Under the pieces are notes generated by a model, which made no database searches, was not told where the DNA came from, and worked only from the letters and a program-made list of their open reading frames with translations. Made by a program: the position numbers and the translations under genes. A DNA stretch of 64,000 nucleotides from Leifsonia xyli subsp. xyli str. CTCB07 (lineage in GTDB: Bacteria > Actinomycetota > Actinomycetes > Actinomycetales > Microbacteriaceae), in the NCBI RefSeq assembly GCF_000007665.1, contig NC_006087.1, positions 1,984,001-2,048,000 of the forward strand, read 5' to 3'. Below are positions 46,041-56,367 of the stretch, in pieces (position 1 is the first letter of the stretch; the number at the start of each line of letters is the position of its first letter).

Positions 46041-46146
46041 GGCGTCCCCTTCCGCGAGTGCGTTCACTGTATCGCCGCGGAGCGGACTGCCGAAGACACA
46101 TTTCGTCGCTGTGGAGAAAGCGGACGGGCCGGTGGTCGTCGCGCGA

Positions 46147-47034
46147 TTACAGCGCGGCGTACACCTCGCGCAGCAGCGACGCGGTCTCGGACGGGGTCTT
46201 GCCGACCTTCACACCCGCGGCCTCCAGCGCCTCCTTCTTCGCCTGCGCCGTGCCCGCAGAACCTGAGACGATCGCGCCCGCGTGGCCCATCGTCTTGCCT
46301 TCCGGCGCGGTGAACCCGGCGACATAGCCGACGACCGGCTTGGTCACATTGGCTTTGATGAAGTCGGCCGCCCGCTCCTCGGCATCGCCGCCGATTTCGC
46401 CGATCATGACGATCGCCCTGGTCTCGGGGTCCGCCTCGAACGCGGCGAGCGCGTCGATGTGGGTGGTCCCGATGATCGGGTCGCCGCCGATGCCGATGGC
46501 GGTCGAGAAGCCCAGGTCACGCAGCTCGTACATCATCTGGTACGTGAGCGTGCCCGACTTCGAGACCAGGCCGATCGGGCCCTTGCCGGTGATCGTCGCC
46601 GGGGTGATGCCGACCAGCGACTCGCCCGGGATGATGACACCGGGGCAGTTCGGGCCGATGATCCGGGTCTTGTTGCCCTTCTCCTTGGCGTAGGCCCACA
46701 CCTCGGCGGCGTCCTGCACCGGGATGCCCTCGGTGATGACCACGAGCAGCGGGATCTCGGCGTCGATCGCCTCGACCATCGCGTCCTTCGCGAACGCCGG
46801 CGGCACGAAGACGATCGACACGTCCGCGCCAGTCTTCTCGATCGCTTCGACGACGGTGCCGAACACCGGGAGCTCGACATCGCCGTGGGTGACCGAGGTG
46901 CCCGCCTTACGGGCGTTCACGCCACCGACGACGGTGGTGCCGGCCTTCAGCATCAGCGCGGTGTGCTTGGTGCCCTCACCGCCGGTGATGCCCTGGACGA
47001 TGACCTTGGAATCCTTGTTGAGGAAGATAGACAT
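46147..47034 (-). CDS. sucD: Succinyl-CoA synthetase alpha subunit
   Basis: 295 residues; with SucC makes succinate and ATP/GTP from succinyl-CoA in the TCA cycle. CoA-binding Rossmann start ([20 protein letters not shown]), [33 protein letters not shown], and the phosphorylated His in [12 protein letters not shown]. It lies 26 bp after sucC. Confidence 0.97.
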   Translation of the reverse strand: MSIFLNKDSKVIVQGITGGEGTKHTALMLKAGTTVVGGVNARKAGTSVTHGDVELPVFGTVVEAIEKTGADVSIVFVPPAFAKDAMVEAIDAEIPLLVVITEGIPVQDAAEVWAYAKEKGNKTRIIGPNCPGVIIPGESLVGITPATITGKGPIGLVSKSGTLTYQMMYELRDLGFSTAIGIGGDPIIGTTHIDALAAFEADPETRAIVMIGEIGGDAEERAADFIKANVTKPVVGYVAGFTAPEGKTMGHAGAIVSGSAGTAQAKKEALEAAGVKVGKTPSETASLLREVYAAL

Positions 47035-47060
47035 ATCTCTGATTCGTCCTTACTCGGCGC

Positions 47061-48224
47061 TTACTTCGCGGCCAGCTCGGCGGCTTTGTCAGCGCCTTCG
47101 TCCATGGTGAGTGCGAGGGTGACCAGCGGGTGGTTCGCGTCGGTCAGGATGCGGCGGCCCTCCTCGACGTTGTTGCCGTCCAGGCGCACGACGAGCGGCT
47201 TGTTGGCGTCGCCGCCGAGAATCTCCAGCGCCTTGACGATGCCGTTCGCGACGGCGTCGCAAGCGGTGATGCCGCCGAAGACGTTCACGAACACGCTCTT
47301 GACCTGCGGATCGTTCAGAATGACGTCCAGCCCGGCCGCCATCACTTCGGCCGAAGCGCCGCCGCCGATGTCGAGGAAGTTCGCCGGTTTGACGCCCTTG
47401 TGCCTCTCACCCGCGTAGGCGACGACATCCAGCGTCGACATGACGAGGCCCGCGCCGTTGCCGATGATGCCGACCTGGCCGTCGAGCTTGACGTAGTTGA
47501 GGTCGGCCTCCTTGGCCTTGGCCTCCAGCGGGTCGGCCGCGGCCTTGTCCTCAAGCTCCTCGTGCTCCGGGTGACGGAATCCGGCGTTCTCGTCGAGCGT
47601 CACCTTGCCGTCGAGCGCGATCACCTCGCCCTCCTCGGTCAGGACCAGCGGGTTGACCTCGACCAGGGTCGCGTCCTCGCCCTTGTAGACGTCGTAGAGC
47701 TTGACGAAGACGTCGGCGACCTTCGAGACCAGCTCCTCCGGGAACCCGGCGGCCCTCGCGATCTCGGTGGCCTTCGTGGTGTCGACGCCCGCGATGGGGT
47801 CGACCCCGATGCGCGCGAGCGCCTCCGGCTTCTCGACCGCCAGCTGCTCGATCTCCATGCCGCCCTCGACGCTCGTGAGCGACAGGTAGGAGCGGTTGGC
47901 CCGGTCGAGGAGCACCGAGAAGTAGAACTCGCGGGCGATGCGAGCGCCACCGGAGACCATGACCCGGCGCACGACGTGCCCCTTGATGTCGAGACCCAGA
48001 ATGGCCTTCGCGGCCTCCTCCGCCTCGTCGGGGTTCTTCGCGACCTTGACGCCGCCGACCTTTCCGCGGCCGCCAGTCTTCACCTGCGCCTTGACCACGT
48101 TCACCCCGCCGAGCTTCTCCGCGGCCGCACGGACCTCCTCGGGAGTGTCCGCGACGATGCCCGGAAGGACCGGGACCCCGTACTTCTCAAACAGGTCTCT
48201 GGCCTGGTATTCGTATAGATCCAC
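47061..48224 (-). CDS. sucC: Succinyl-CoA synthetase beta subunit
   Basis: 387 residues from GTG 48224: [20 protein letters not shown], then an ATP-grasp domain ([40 protein letters not shown]) and a C-terminal ligase domain ([31 protein letters not shown]). The frame extends upstream, but conserved sequence begins at this GTG. The Shine-Dalgarno is weak (GGAT). Confidence 0.96.
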   Translation of the reverse strand: MDLYEYQARDLFEKYGVPVLPGIVADTPEEVRAAAEKLGGVNVVKAQVKTGGRGKVGGVKVAKNPDEAEEAAKAILGLDIKGHVVRRVMVSGGARIAREFYFSVLLDRANRSYLSLTSVEGGMEIEQLAVEKPEALARIGVDPIAGVDTTKATEIARAAGFPEELVSKVADVFVKLYDVYKGEDATLVEVNPLVLTEEGEVIALDGKVTLDENAGFRHPEHEELEDKAAADPLEAKAKEADLNYVKLDGQVGIIGNGAGLVMSTLDVVAYAGERHKGVKPANFLDIGGGASAEVMAAGLDVILNDPQVKSVFVNVFGGITACDAVANGIVKALEILGGDANKPLVVRLDGNNVEEGRRILTDANHPLVTLALTMDEGADKAAELAAK

Positions 48225-48459
48225 GGTTATCCAATCCGCTGATTGTCCGGCGCGCTCGTGGCGCCGCCGGTCGATATCTCCTGGGCTTCCGGCGGGAGAA
48301 TAGCTCGACGCCGAGATAAATTCGCCACTCAGAACTTTAGCGTGTCCGTCCGAGCTCCCCGAAACCCGATTCTTCCCACAGGCAGGCGCGTTTCGCGAGT
48401 TCTCCAGAGATCTCGTTCGATTCGGCCGCGACCTCTCCCCTCTGGCGAGTGTGGGAGCC

Positions 48460-49923
48460 ATGACGAACCTCATACCACGCATCATCGCAGCACTCGCCTC
48501 TCTGTGCTCCGCGACGCTCCTCTGCGTCCTCCAAGTGGTCGCGCTGGCACCGCCGGCCCAGGCGCTCACCGGAATCGGCCACGGACCGGGATACCTCTCC
48601 GCGACGGGATGGTGGCTCGGCACCTACCGGCTCGACGACGGCGCACAAGGCTTCTGCCTCAACGCCGGGAAGCCCAGTCCGACCGGCCACCCGCTCGACT
48701 ACGCAGACGGGTCCGCTCTCGGCTGGTTCACCCCCGAGCAGTCGGCCCGGCTCGCCTATCTCTCCCGGTCCTGGGCGGGAACCGGCGATCGGCTGACCGC
48801 GGGCGCCGGGCAGATCGCCACCTGGCTCGTCGCCGGGATGGGAGGCCACAGTGCCGAGCAGTTCGCCGCAAGAGCGGGCGCAGACGCGGACGCGGTGCTG
48901 GCACGGGCACACGCGATGGCGGAGGAGTCGGCGAGCCTCGCCTCGACGGACTTCCGCGCCGATGCGATCGTGGAGCTGGCGGAGACCGGGCCGGGCCGTG
49001 TGCGGGTCGAGCTGACGGTCGACCGGCTGAGTGGACCGGAAACCCTGCCGCCCGGAGCACACACCGCCCGTGTGGCGCTCGACGGAGCGACCTTCCTGAG
49101 CGGCGGAGCGACCGCCGACATCCCGACCGGGACAGACATCCCGATCGTCCCGTCCGGTTCCTCCGCGAGCGTCGCCATCGGCATGAGCGCGATGCTCGAA
49201 GCCCTGCCGTATGGCGACCGGCTGACGGTGGCGGTGCCCCGCGACGACGCCCAGGCTGTCCTCATCGCGGTCCCGGCCACCGCTTCCGCGAGCGCGAACG
49301 CGTCGGCTGTGGGCCCATCGCCGCTGCCGTTCCAGCCGATCGTCAGCACCGTGACCAGTTCGGCGACCGCAGCGCCCGGCGCGGCCATCAGGGACCGCCT
49401 GACCATCGGTGTCGCCGCCGGAGCGGGTCTCCTGCCCGGTTGGGGCGTCTGGATGTCCGAGGACGGGTTCGCTCCCATCACGGCGACGGTCGAGAGCACC
49501 CTCCACGGACCTTTCGCGGAACCGATCGCGCCGGGGCCCTCCGCCCCCGAGGACGCTCCGGCCGTCTGCACCGTCGAGACCGTCGTCACCGGCACGGGCG
49601 AGTACGAGACACCGGCCTGCGAGCTGCCGGCAGCGGGGTACTACGTGTGGACGGAGCGAATCGACGCCGCACGGACGCCCGCCGCCGAGGGCGGGGCACG
49701 GCTGCTCCCGTGGCAGAGCAAGTTCGGCGTCGCGAGCGAGGTGACGTTCGCGCCCGCGCCGCCGATCGTCGCGGCGCCCGAGCGCCCCGCCACCCTGGCG
49801 GCAACGGGCGGTCGGGTGGCGACAGCCGACCCGGCGATCGCGCTCGGACTGCTGGCGACCGGCCTGGGTGCGCTCGCTGTGGCGAGCGTCGTGCGACACC
49901 GGCGAACGCGGGGCCGCTCGTGA
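48460..49923 (+). CDS. Cell-surface protein with thioester-type (TQXA-like) domain and sortase-like anchor
   Basis: 487 residues from ATG 48460 (GGGAG upstream). Signal peptide ([20 protein letters not shown], cleavage after AQA). Residues about 40-170 resemble a thioester domain: Cys in QGFCLNAG and Gln in [12 protein letters not shown] could form the internal Cys-Gln bond used for covalent adhesion. Two Ig-like stalk regions follow. The C-terminus has LAATGG (a divergent LPxTG), a helix and RHRRTRGRS, the layout of sortase substrates. Confidence 0.75.
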   Translation: MTNLIPRIIAALASLCSATLLCVLQVVALAPPAQALTGIGHGPGYLSATGWWLGTYRLDDGAQGFCLNAGKPSPTGHPLDYADGSALGWFTPEQSARLAYLSRSWAGTGDRLTAGAGQIATWLVAGMGGHSAEQFAARAGADADAVLARAHAMAEESASLASTDFRADAIVELAETGPGRVRVELTVDRLSGPETLPPGAHTARVALDGATFLSGGATADIPTGTDIPIVPSGSSASVAIGMSAMLEALPYGDRLTVAVPRDDAQAVLIAVPATASASANASAVGPSPLPFQPIVSTVTSSATAAPGAAIRDRLTIGVAAGAGLLPGWGVWMSEDGFAPITATVESTLHGPFAEPIAPGPSAPEDAPAVCTVETVVTGTGEYETPACELPAAGYYVWTERIDAARTPAAEGGARLLPWQSKFGVASEVTFAPAPPIVAAPERPATLAATGGRVATADPAIALGLLATGLGALAVASVVRHRRTRGRS

Positions 49924-50010
49924 CCGCCGCCCGGAACGCCTCACGCTGTCAGCGCCCGTGCGGCACGGAACTCCCCGCAAAAGCTCAGCCTGAACGAGGA
50001 GGATGTGCGG

Positions 50011-51048
50011 GTGCGCAGCAAGGATGGGGAAACCACGTTCGAGCAGATCCTGTCCGAAGCGCTCGCGCTCGCGCTCGCGGGCGGTGGGCGGGCGATCCTG
50101 CTGCAGATCGCTCATCCGGCCGTCGGGCGGGGAGTCGTGGAGCACAGCGACTTCGCGAGACGGGCGATGGACCGCTTCCACGGGACCATGATGTTCGTGT
50201 ACACCGCGGCATTCGGAACACCGGAAGAGTACGCGGAGGTGCGCCGCCGGGTGAACCAGGCACATGAGCCGGTTCACGCACCAGCGAGCGAGGGCCAGCC
50301 CGCCTACAGCGCGTTCGACGTCTCCCTCCAGCTCTGGGTCGCCGCGACGCTCCACCACACGATGATCGACCTCCACGAGCGCGTTTTCGATCCGCTCGCC
50401 CCGGCGGAGCGGGAGCAGGTCTACCAGCGATTCCGCTCACGCGACCGGATGCTGCAGGCGCATCCCGGCGCGTGGCCGCAGGATTCAGCGGCCTTCGACG
50501 CGTATTGGGCGGAGTCGCTCGGCAGGCTCCAAGTGTCCGACGACGCCCGGGCCGTCGCACACCAGCTGCTCTCCCTGAGCGATGTCCCGGCCTAGTTGCG
50601 GCTGGCCCTGCCTGCCACACGTCTCTTGACGACAGGGCTGCTCCCGGCGGAGGTCCGCCAACAGTTCGGCCTGCCGTGGGACGCGCGTCGGGAGCGCCGC
50701 TTCCAGCGCCAGCTGCGGTGGATCGCGGTGGTCTACCCGCTCCTGCCCACCTGGCTCCGCCACCGCCCCCGCGACCTCTTCCTGCGGCGGTTGCGGGAGT
50801 CGATGGCGAGCGCGTCGAACTCGGGAGCCCGGCCCGGCCGGCAAACGGACCGGGTGCGCGGCGGCAGCACCGGGAGAACCGAGAGCGGCGAGAGCGCCGG
50901 CAGCGGCGACAAGACCGGCGCGATGAACGGCGACAGGAACGCCGGCGGCAAGGCGGTCGGCAGCCGCCCCGGCACAGACACACGACCTGGAACAGGCACC
51001 GGAACCAGCGGCTTGAACAGGAGCGGCTCCCCGAAGCCGGACCGCTAA
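50011..51048 (+). pseudogene. DUF2236 (MpaB/Lcp-like oxygenase) family, in-frame TAG
   Basis: DUF2236 proteins are heme-binding, related to latex-clearing oxygenases. From GTG 50011 (GAGGAGG 8 nt upstream) the frame shows ALAGGGRAILLQIAHPAVGR with the heme-ligand His region, RFHGTMMFVYTAAFGTPEE and TLHHTMIDLHERVF. A TAG at 50593-50595 follows DVPA. The same frame then continues LRLALPATRLLTTGLLPAEV and QQFGLPWDARRERRFQ. Homologues have Trp at the stop (TGG to TAG). The last 70 codons form a Gly/Arg/Asn-rich tail. Confidence 0.82.
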
Positions 51049-51109
51049 GCCAGAGCCCCGGACACGGCGCGGAGACCGGCCTCACCCCTCCAGACCCGTC
51101 CAAACGACC

Positions 51110-53716
51110 TCACAGTTTGTCGATCGGGGCGATCTTGATGAGGAGTTTCTTCGCGCCCGCCTTCTCGAACTGGACGTGTGCGATGCGCTTCGCGCCCTCG
51201 CCGGTCACGGTCGTCACGCGGCCCTCGCCGAAGTCGGAGTGACGGATGCGATCGCCCGACGCAAGCTCAAGGTCGCCATTGTCGCGGACCTTGCCGGTGA
51301 CCCGGTTCGGCCACTCCGCTTTCGGCCGCTCCGGGATGCCCGAACCGCCGACCGGGAAACTCTCGTTCCAGCGCCCGGCCGTGCCCCCGGAGCCGAGCCC
51401 CGGACAGCGCGCGTTGAGCGCACGCGACTGCGACCCGCCACGGCCGTTCGCCGCGCCAAGAGACTGCCGCCAGTCGATCAGATCGGAGGGGATCTCTTGC
51501 AGGTATCGACTCGGCATCGCCACGGCGGTCTCGCCGAACTGTGCGCGCGTCATCGCCAGCGACAAAAACAAGCGCTTCTTCGCACGGGTGATTCCCACGT
51601 AGAACAAGCGCCGCTCCTCCGCCGGGCCACCCGGCTCGTTCGCAGACATCCGGTGGGGAAGCAGATCCTCCTCGATTCCGGTGAGGAACACGGCATCGTA
51701 TTCGAGGCCCTTGGCGGTGTGCAGCGTCATGAGCGAAACGGACCCGCTGGAGTCGTCGATCTCATCGGCGGCGGCGACGAGCGAGACCTCGGTGAGGAAG
51801 TCCACCAGCGTGCCGTCCGGGTTGTTCCGCGCGAACTCGCGCGTCACTGCCACCAGTTCCTCCACGTTCTCCGCACGCGCCTCATCCTGTGGATCACGGC
51901 TGTTGCGCAGCACCTCCAGATACCCGCTGCCGTCGAGCAGGAACATCAGGGTGTCCGCGACGGCCGCCGCGCCCGCTGGGTTCGCCGGGTCCGCCTTCGC
52001 GGTCGCCTCGTCCAGCAGGCCGGACAGCTGCACGATCGCGGCCGTGACCTTCGGACCGAGACCGAGGGAGCCCGCGTCGCGCATCGCGTCCCGGAAGGTG
52101 ACACCGTTGTCGACGGCGTAGCTGGCGAGCTGCGTCTCCGTCGCGGGGCCGATACCGCGTTTCGGGGTGTTCAGGATGCGGCGGAGCGCGAGCATATCGG
52201 CCGGGTTGGCGACCGTGATGAGGTACGCCATCGCATCCTTGATCTCGGCGCGCTCGTAGAACTTGGTGCCACCCATCACCTTGTAGGGCAGGGCGGACCG
52301 GATGAAGATCTCCTCCAGCGCCCGGGTCTGCGCGTTCGTCCGGTAGAAGACGGCGATGTCCTTGTAGTCCATGCCGTCCGAGTGCAGTTTCTCGATCTCG
52401 TCCGCGACGAACTGCGCCTCGTCGTGGCCGGAGTAGCCGGTGTAGCCGACGATCTTCTCGCCGTCGCCGACCGCCGTCCAGAGCTTCTTGTCCTTGCGAT
52501 CGAAGTTGTTGGCGATCACGGCGTTGGCCGCGCTCAGGATGTTCTGCGTCGATCGGTAGTTCTGTTCGAGCAGGACGACCTTCGCTCCCGGGAAGTCCCT
52601 CTCGAACTCCACGATATTGCGGATGTCCGCACCGCGGAAGGCGTAGATGGACTGGTCGGAGTCGCCGACGACGGTGAGCGACGCGCTCGGGACGACGCCC
52701 ACGGCGTCGCGCAGCTTGCCGATGTTGCGGCCGTACGACTCCAGCTCGTCAGCGATGTCCGGAGCGATCGGCATGGTCAGCTCACGGATGAGCGCGTACT
52801 GCGCGTGATTCGTGTCCTGGTACTCGTCGACCAGGATGTGACGGAACCGCGACTGATAGAGCGCGGCGACCTTCGGGAACGCTCGGAAGAGGTACACCGT
52901 CTCGGCGATCAGATCATCGAAGTCGAACGCGTTCGCGCGGCGGAGCTCGCGGGTGTACTGACGGAAGATCTCGACGAACATGACCTCCTTCGGATCGCTC
53001 AGATTGGTCGAGCGCGCGAAGGCCTCGATGTCCGTCAACTCGTTCTTGAGCTTCGAGATGCGGCCGCCTGTCGCAGCGACCGTGAAGCCGAGCGTGTCCG
53101 CGTCCAGCTCCTTGACGATCCGCTTGAGCAGGGCTCGGCTGTCGCCCGAGTCGTAGATGGTGAAGCTCTGGGTCTTGCCGATGGTCTCGGCCTCGCGGCG
53201 CAGGATGCGCACGCACGCCGAGTGGAACGTGGAGATCCACATCCCCTGCGCTCGCCCGCCGAGCAGCTGCTCGACGCGCTCGCGCATCTCGTTCGCCGCT
53301 TTGTTGGTGAACGTGATCGCGAGGATCTCGCTCGGCCACGCCTCCCGGCTCTCGATCAGGCCGGCGATGCGCCGGGTGAGGACGCTCGTCTTGCCGGAAC
53401 CCGCTCCCGCGACGATGAGCAGCGCCTGCCCGCGGTACTCCGCCGCGATGCGCTGCTGAGGGTTCAGCCCGTCGAACAGCCGCTGGCTCGCATTCCGCCA
53501 GTCTGCGCCCGGGGCCCCGTCCGCGCGGCCGCTGCGAGCGCCCCCGCTGTCGGAGCGCTGTCCGTCGCTTCCCAACGGTCCGGCGCTCGCGACACCCGCT
53601 GCGGCGGCCACCGCATCGGACGCACCGGTGTCGGCGGCGGTCCGGCGCTCGCCCTCCCACCCGTCCAGAATGATCGGAACGGTGGAGGGGGAAGGGACGT
53701 CGGGGAGGCTCGTCAT
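51110..53716 (-). CDS. pcrA: ATP-dependent DNA helicase, UvrD/PcrA
   Basis: 868 residues; superfamily 1A 3'-5' helicase for repair and replication restart. Visible motifs: Q-motif LNPQQRIAAEYRG, Walker A AGAGSGKT, AITFTNKAANEMRERV (Ia), DEYQDTN (II), VGDSDQSIYAFRGA (III), QNYRST (IV), TLHTAKGLEYDAVFL (V), GITRAKKRLFLS (VI), and a C-terminal DFGEGRVTTVTGEG RNA-polymerase-interaction-like Tudor segment. The N-terminal 80 residues are a low-complexity extension. ATG 53749 is an alternative start. Confidence 0.95.
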   Translation of the reverse strand: MTSLPDVPSPSTVPIILDGWEGERRTAADTGASDAVAAAAGVASAGPLGSDGQRSDSGGARSGRADGAPGADWRNASQRLFDGLNPQQRIAAEYRGQALLIVAGAGSGKTSVLTRRIAGLIESREAWPSEILAITFTNKAANEMRERVEQLLGGRAQGMWISTFHSACVRILRREAETIGKTQSFTIYDSGDSRALLKRIVKELDADTLGFTVAATGGRISKLKNELTDIEAFARSTNLSDPKEVMFVEIFRQYTRELRRANAFDFDDLIAETVYLFRAFPKVAALYQSRFRHILVDEYQDTNHAQYALIRELTMPIAPDIADELESYGRNIGKLRDAVGVVPSASLTVVGDSDQSIYAFRGADIRNIVEFERDFPGAKVVLLEQNYRSTQNILSAANAVIANNFDRKDKKLWTAVGDGEKIVGYTGYSGHDEAQFVADEIEKLHSDGMDYKDIAVFYRTNAQTRALEEIFIRSALPYKVMGGTKFYERAEIKDAMAYLITVANPADMLALRRILNTPKRGIGPATETQLASYAVDNGVTFRDAMRDAGSLGLGPKVTAAIVQLSGLLDEATAKADPANPAGAAAVADTLMFLLDGSGYLEVLRNSRDPQDEARAENVEELVAVTREFARNNPDGTLVDFLTEVSLVAAADEIDDSSGSVSLMTLHTAKGLEYDAVFLTGIEEDLLPHRMSANEPGGPAEERRLFYVGITRAKKRLFLSLAMTRAQFGETAVAMPSRYLQEIPSDLIDWRQSLGAANGRGGSQSRALNARCPGLGSGGTAGRWNESFPVGGSGIPERPKAEWPNRVTGKVRDNGDLELASGDRIRHSDFGEGRVTTVTGEGAKRIAHVQFEKAGAKKLLIKIAPIDKL

Positions 53717-53774
53717 ATCGCTGACGATATTAGCCGTCTCCACCGTCATTCCCGCCGGGAGGCGTCGCTCCGGG

Positions 53775-54837
53775 TCACCGTCCGTCGCTAACGGCGACAG
53801 CGAGGTCGGGATGATCGGCGAAGACCCCGTCCACACCCGACCGCAACAGGACGGTGTACAGCCGTCGCCAGTCGCCCCACTCGTCGGCCCGGCCCGCGGA
53901 ACGGTTCGGGCAGCATGCTGTTCTCCGGCCGCAGCGTCCAGCAGTAGACCGAGAGGTCCGCCAAGTGTGCGAGGTCGACCAGATCGGAGGTGACCGAGCC
54001 GATGTCGGTCCCGCCCTCGTCCTCCCCGAACAGCCCGAGAGAGACAGAACCGGCGCGGAGGATGAGCTCGGTGCCGACGCTGATCCCGTCGACCCGCTCG
54101 GCCGCGGCAGGAGCGCTGCTCAGCGCGTAGAGACCGCGCAGGGTGAGGTCGCTGGAATAGCCGGGCGCGTCCGTCCCCAGCGCCGCGACGCGATCGGCCG
54201 GAGCGCCGTCGGACTCGACGAGGTAGACCCGCTTGCCGCGGAAACCGCGCTCGTACAGCCGGGTCAGCACCGTGCGCTCGAAGCTCTCCACGATGAGCCC
54301 CGGATGCTCCGACCATCCGGCGGCGGCCAGCTCGGTGACGAGCAGCTCGTCCAGCGGGAGCCCGGCCGCCTCAAAATAAGTGGCGTGCTTGAGCTCGGCG
54401 ACCATCCCGAGCTGACGCCCCGCGGCGACGGAGGCGCGGTCGATGAGGTCGAGCAGGTCGGCGAGCCGCAGCAGCGGATATCGGTCGTCGAAGGTCGCGC
54501 TCCCCTGCCGGAGCGACGGAATACGCTCACGCGACCGCAGTCCCGAGAGCTCCACCCAGGTGAAGTCCTCGGCGAACCAGCCGGTGAGCGGGACGCCATC
54601 GACCTCCTTGGTGGTCCGGCGTGCAGCGAACTCGGAATGCTCGGCGACGTTCGTGGTGCCCGAGAGCTCGTTCTCGTGCCGGAGGACCAGAACCCCGTCC
54701 CGCGTCGCGACGATATCGGGTTCGACCGCGTCCGCGCCCAGCTCGAAAGCCAGTTCGTAGGCGGCCGCGGTGTGCTCCGGCCGATACCCTGGCGCGCCGC
54801 GGTGGCCGATGACGAGGGGGCTCCGGTGGGCAGACAT
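53775..54837 (-). pseudogene. Glycerophosphodiester phosphodiesterase, C-terminal frameshift
   Basis: GDPD releases glycerol-3-phosphate from glycerophosphodiesters. The TIM-barrel start is clear (VIGHRGAPGYRPEHTAAAYE, GADAVEPDIVATRDGVLVLRH with the catalytic His, Glu and Asp). After YCWTLRPENSMLPEPF the frame shifts near 53897. The expected end (RADEWGDWRRLYTVLL, GVDGVFADHPDLA) lies in another frame and stops at 53775. The altered frame runs on to 53788 with an unrelated tail. Loss of the final strand and helix would probably destabilise the barrel. Confidence 0.82.
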
Positions 54838-54900
54838 GTGGCGATCCTAGACTGCCGGCAGGGGCTGTCCCGGCAGCGCTCCCGATGACAAAAACGTGCC

Positions 54901-55419
54901 GTGTCCGCATCCGGTCTCTGGCGCGAACCCGCTTCGCTGCTCCCCTTGCGCTGGGGCGCCTACCGCCCGCGGCTCGTCGCCGGCATCGCGATGATCATGA
55001 CCGGCTCCGCATGCGTCCTCGCCACGACGGCCTACAGTCTGCCCTTCCTCCTGGCAGGCTCCCTCCTCCAGCTCGCCGGCTGGGCTGTTCTCCCCGCCAC
55101 CCTCGGACGCCGCGTGGCCGTCCCGCTCCCCGTGCTCAGGTTCAGTTGGCTGATGCTCGGAGGGGCCCAGTTCGCGTGGTGCTATGCCGTTCCGCTCGCA
55201 GCGTGGCTGCTGGTGCGGATACGGCCTCTGCCGTCATACGCGGCCCTCGCGGTGCCGGTGGCGACGAGTCTCGTCCTGCCGCTTGTCGTGAGCCACTACG
55301 GACAAGGCTGGATCATCATCCTGACGATGTCGCTGGCTGTCATCGGCGCGGCCTGGCTGGCCCGTCTCATCTCGCGCGAGGCCGATTCATGGCAATCTGC
55401 CAGACCTCACAGAAAATAA
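54901..55419 (+). CDS. Membrane protein, hypothetical
   Basis: 172 residues from GTG with four to five hydrophobic helices (LVAGIAMIMTGSACVLATTA, LPFLLAGSLLQLAGWAVLPA, AQFAWCYAVPLAAWLLV, IIILTMSLAVIGAAWLARLI). No ribosome site is evident, so it may be leaderless. I do not recognise the family; pattern and position suggest a lineage-specific membrane protein. Confidence 0.65.
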   Translation: MSASGLWREPASLLPLRWGAYRPRLVAGIAMIMTGSACVLATTAYSLPFLLAGSLLQLAGWAVLPATLGRRVAVPLPVLRFSWLMLGGAQFAWCYAVPLAAWLLVRIRPLPSYAALAVPVATSLVLPLVVSHYGQGWIIILTMSLAVIGAAWLARLISREADSWQSARPHRK

Positions 55420-55477
55420 CAAGCTAAGTTTAACGGACAAAGGTCCTGAACGATCCCCCCGAGCAAGCGAGGAATGC

Positions 55478-56284
55478 ATGGCACTCACAAATCCGGCCTT
55501 CTCGAACAACCCGGCTTTCAGCACCAACGGCACGGCCGCAGCGACCGCGACCGCCGGAGGGGCGAACGCCGAGAACCTCGAGCAGCTGTACCAGGCTCCG
55601 TCCGCGACGGCCCTCGACACCGACCGCATGACCGTCGAGGATACGATTCACAAGACGGCCGCCTCGTTCGGCCTGCTGGTGGTGGGAGCGGTCGTCGGCT
55701 GGCTGGTTCCCGCTCTGGCGCTGCCGGCCGCTCTGATCGGATTCGTGCTCGCGCTCGTCAACATCTTCAAGAAGAAGCCGTCGCCCGCGCTCATCCTCAG
55801 CTACGCCGGCGTGCAGGGCGTCTTCGTCGGCGCGATCTCGATGATCTTCGAGACGGCCTTGCCGGGCATCGTCGTTCAGGCGGTCATCGGAACGATCGCG
55901 GTGGTCGGCGTGACGCTCGCGCTCTTCGCCTCGGGCAAGATCCGCGCATCGAAGAAGGCGACCAAGGTCTTCATGATCGCGATGTTCGGGTACCTGGCCT
56001 ACTCGCTCATCAACGTCGTACTGATGTGGACCGGTGTCACGAACAGCGCCTTCGGCCTGAGCACCGACGTCAGGCTCTTCGGCATCCCGCTCGGCGTCCT
56101 CCTCGGTGTCGTCGTCGTCATCATGGGCGCCTACTCGCTCGTGCTCGACTTCGACTTCATCCAGCGCGGCGTCCGGAACCGTGCCCCGCGCGTCTACGGC
56201 TGGTCCGGCGCGTTCGGCATCATGGTCACGGTCATCTGGCTGTACCTGGAGATCCTGCGGCTCCTCGCGATCTCGCGCAATTAG
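55478..56284 (+). CDS. Bax inhibitor-1 / YccA family membrane protein
   Basis: 268 residues: a polar N-terminal region of about 50 residues rich in Asn/Ala (NPAFSNNPAFSTNGTA), followed by seven helices. Family blocks include TVEDTIHKTAASFGLLVVGA and YSLVLDFDFIQRGVRNRAPR with the acidic pair near the last helix. BI-1 family members form pH-sensitive calcium-leak channels; the role in actinobacteria is not known. Confidence 0.88.
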   Translation: MALTNPAFSNNPAFSTNGTAAATATAGGANAENLEQLYQAPSATALDTDRMTVEDTIHKTAASFGLLVVGAVVGWLVPALALPAALIGFVLALVNIFKKKPSPALILSYAGVQGVFVGAISMIFETALPGIVVQAVIGTIAVVGVTLALFASGKIRASKKATKVFMIAMFGYLAYSLINVVLMWTGVTNSAFGLSTDVRLFGIPLGVLLGVVVVIMGAYSLVLDFDFIQRGVRNRAPRVYGWSGAFGIMVTVIWLYLEILRLLAISRN

Positions 56285-56294
56285 ACGCCGCGAC

Positions 56295-56345
56295 CACGCA
56301 CGAAGGCCCGGAACGCTTCTACAGCGTCCCGGGCCTTCGTGCGTG
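56295..56345. terminator. Bidirectional terminator between the BI-1 gene and guaA
   Basis: 23-bp inverted repeat (56295-56317 / 56323-56345) with one mismatch and a 5-nt loop, between two convergent genes (stops at 56284 and 56368). Confidence 0.88.
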
Positions 56346-56367
56346 AGAGCCTCACCTCAGCGGGAGG

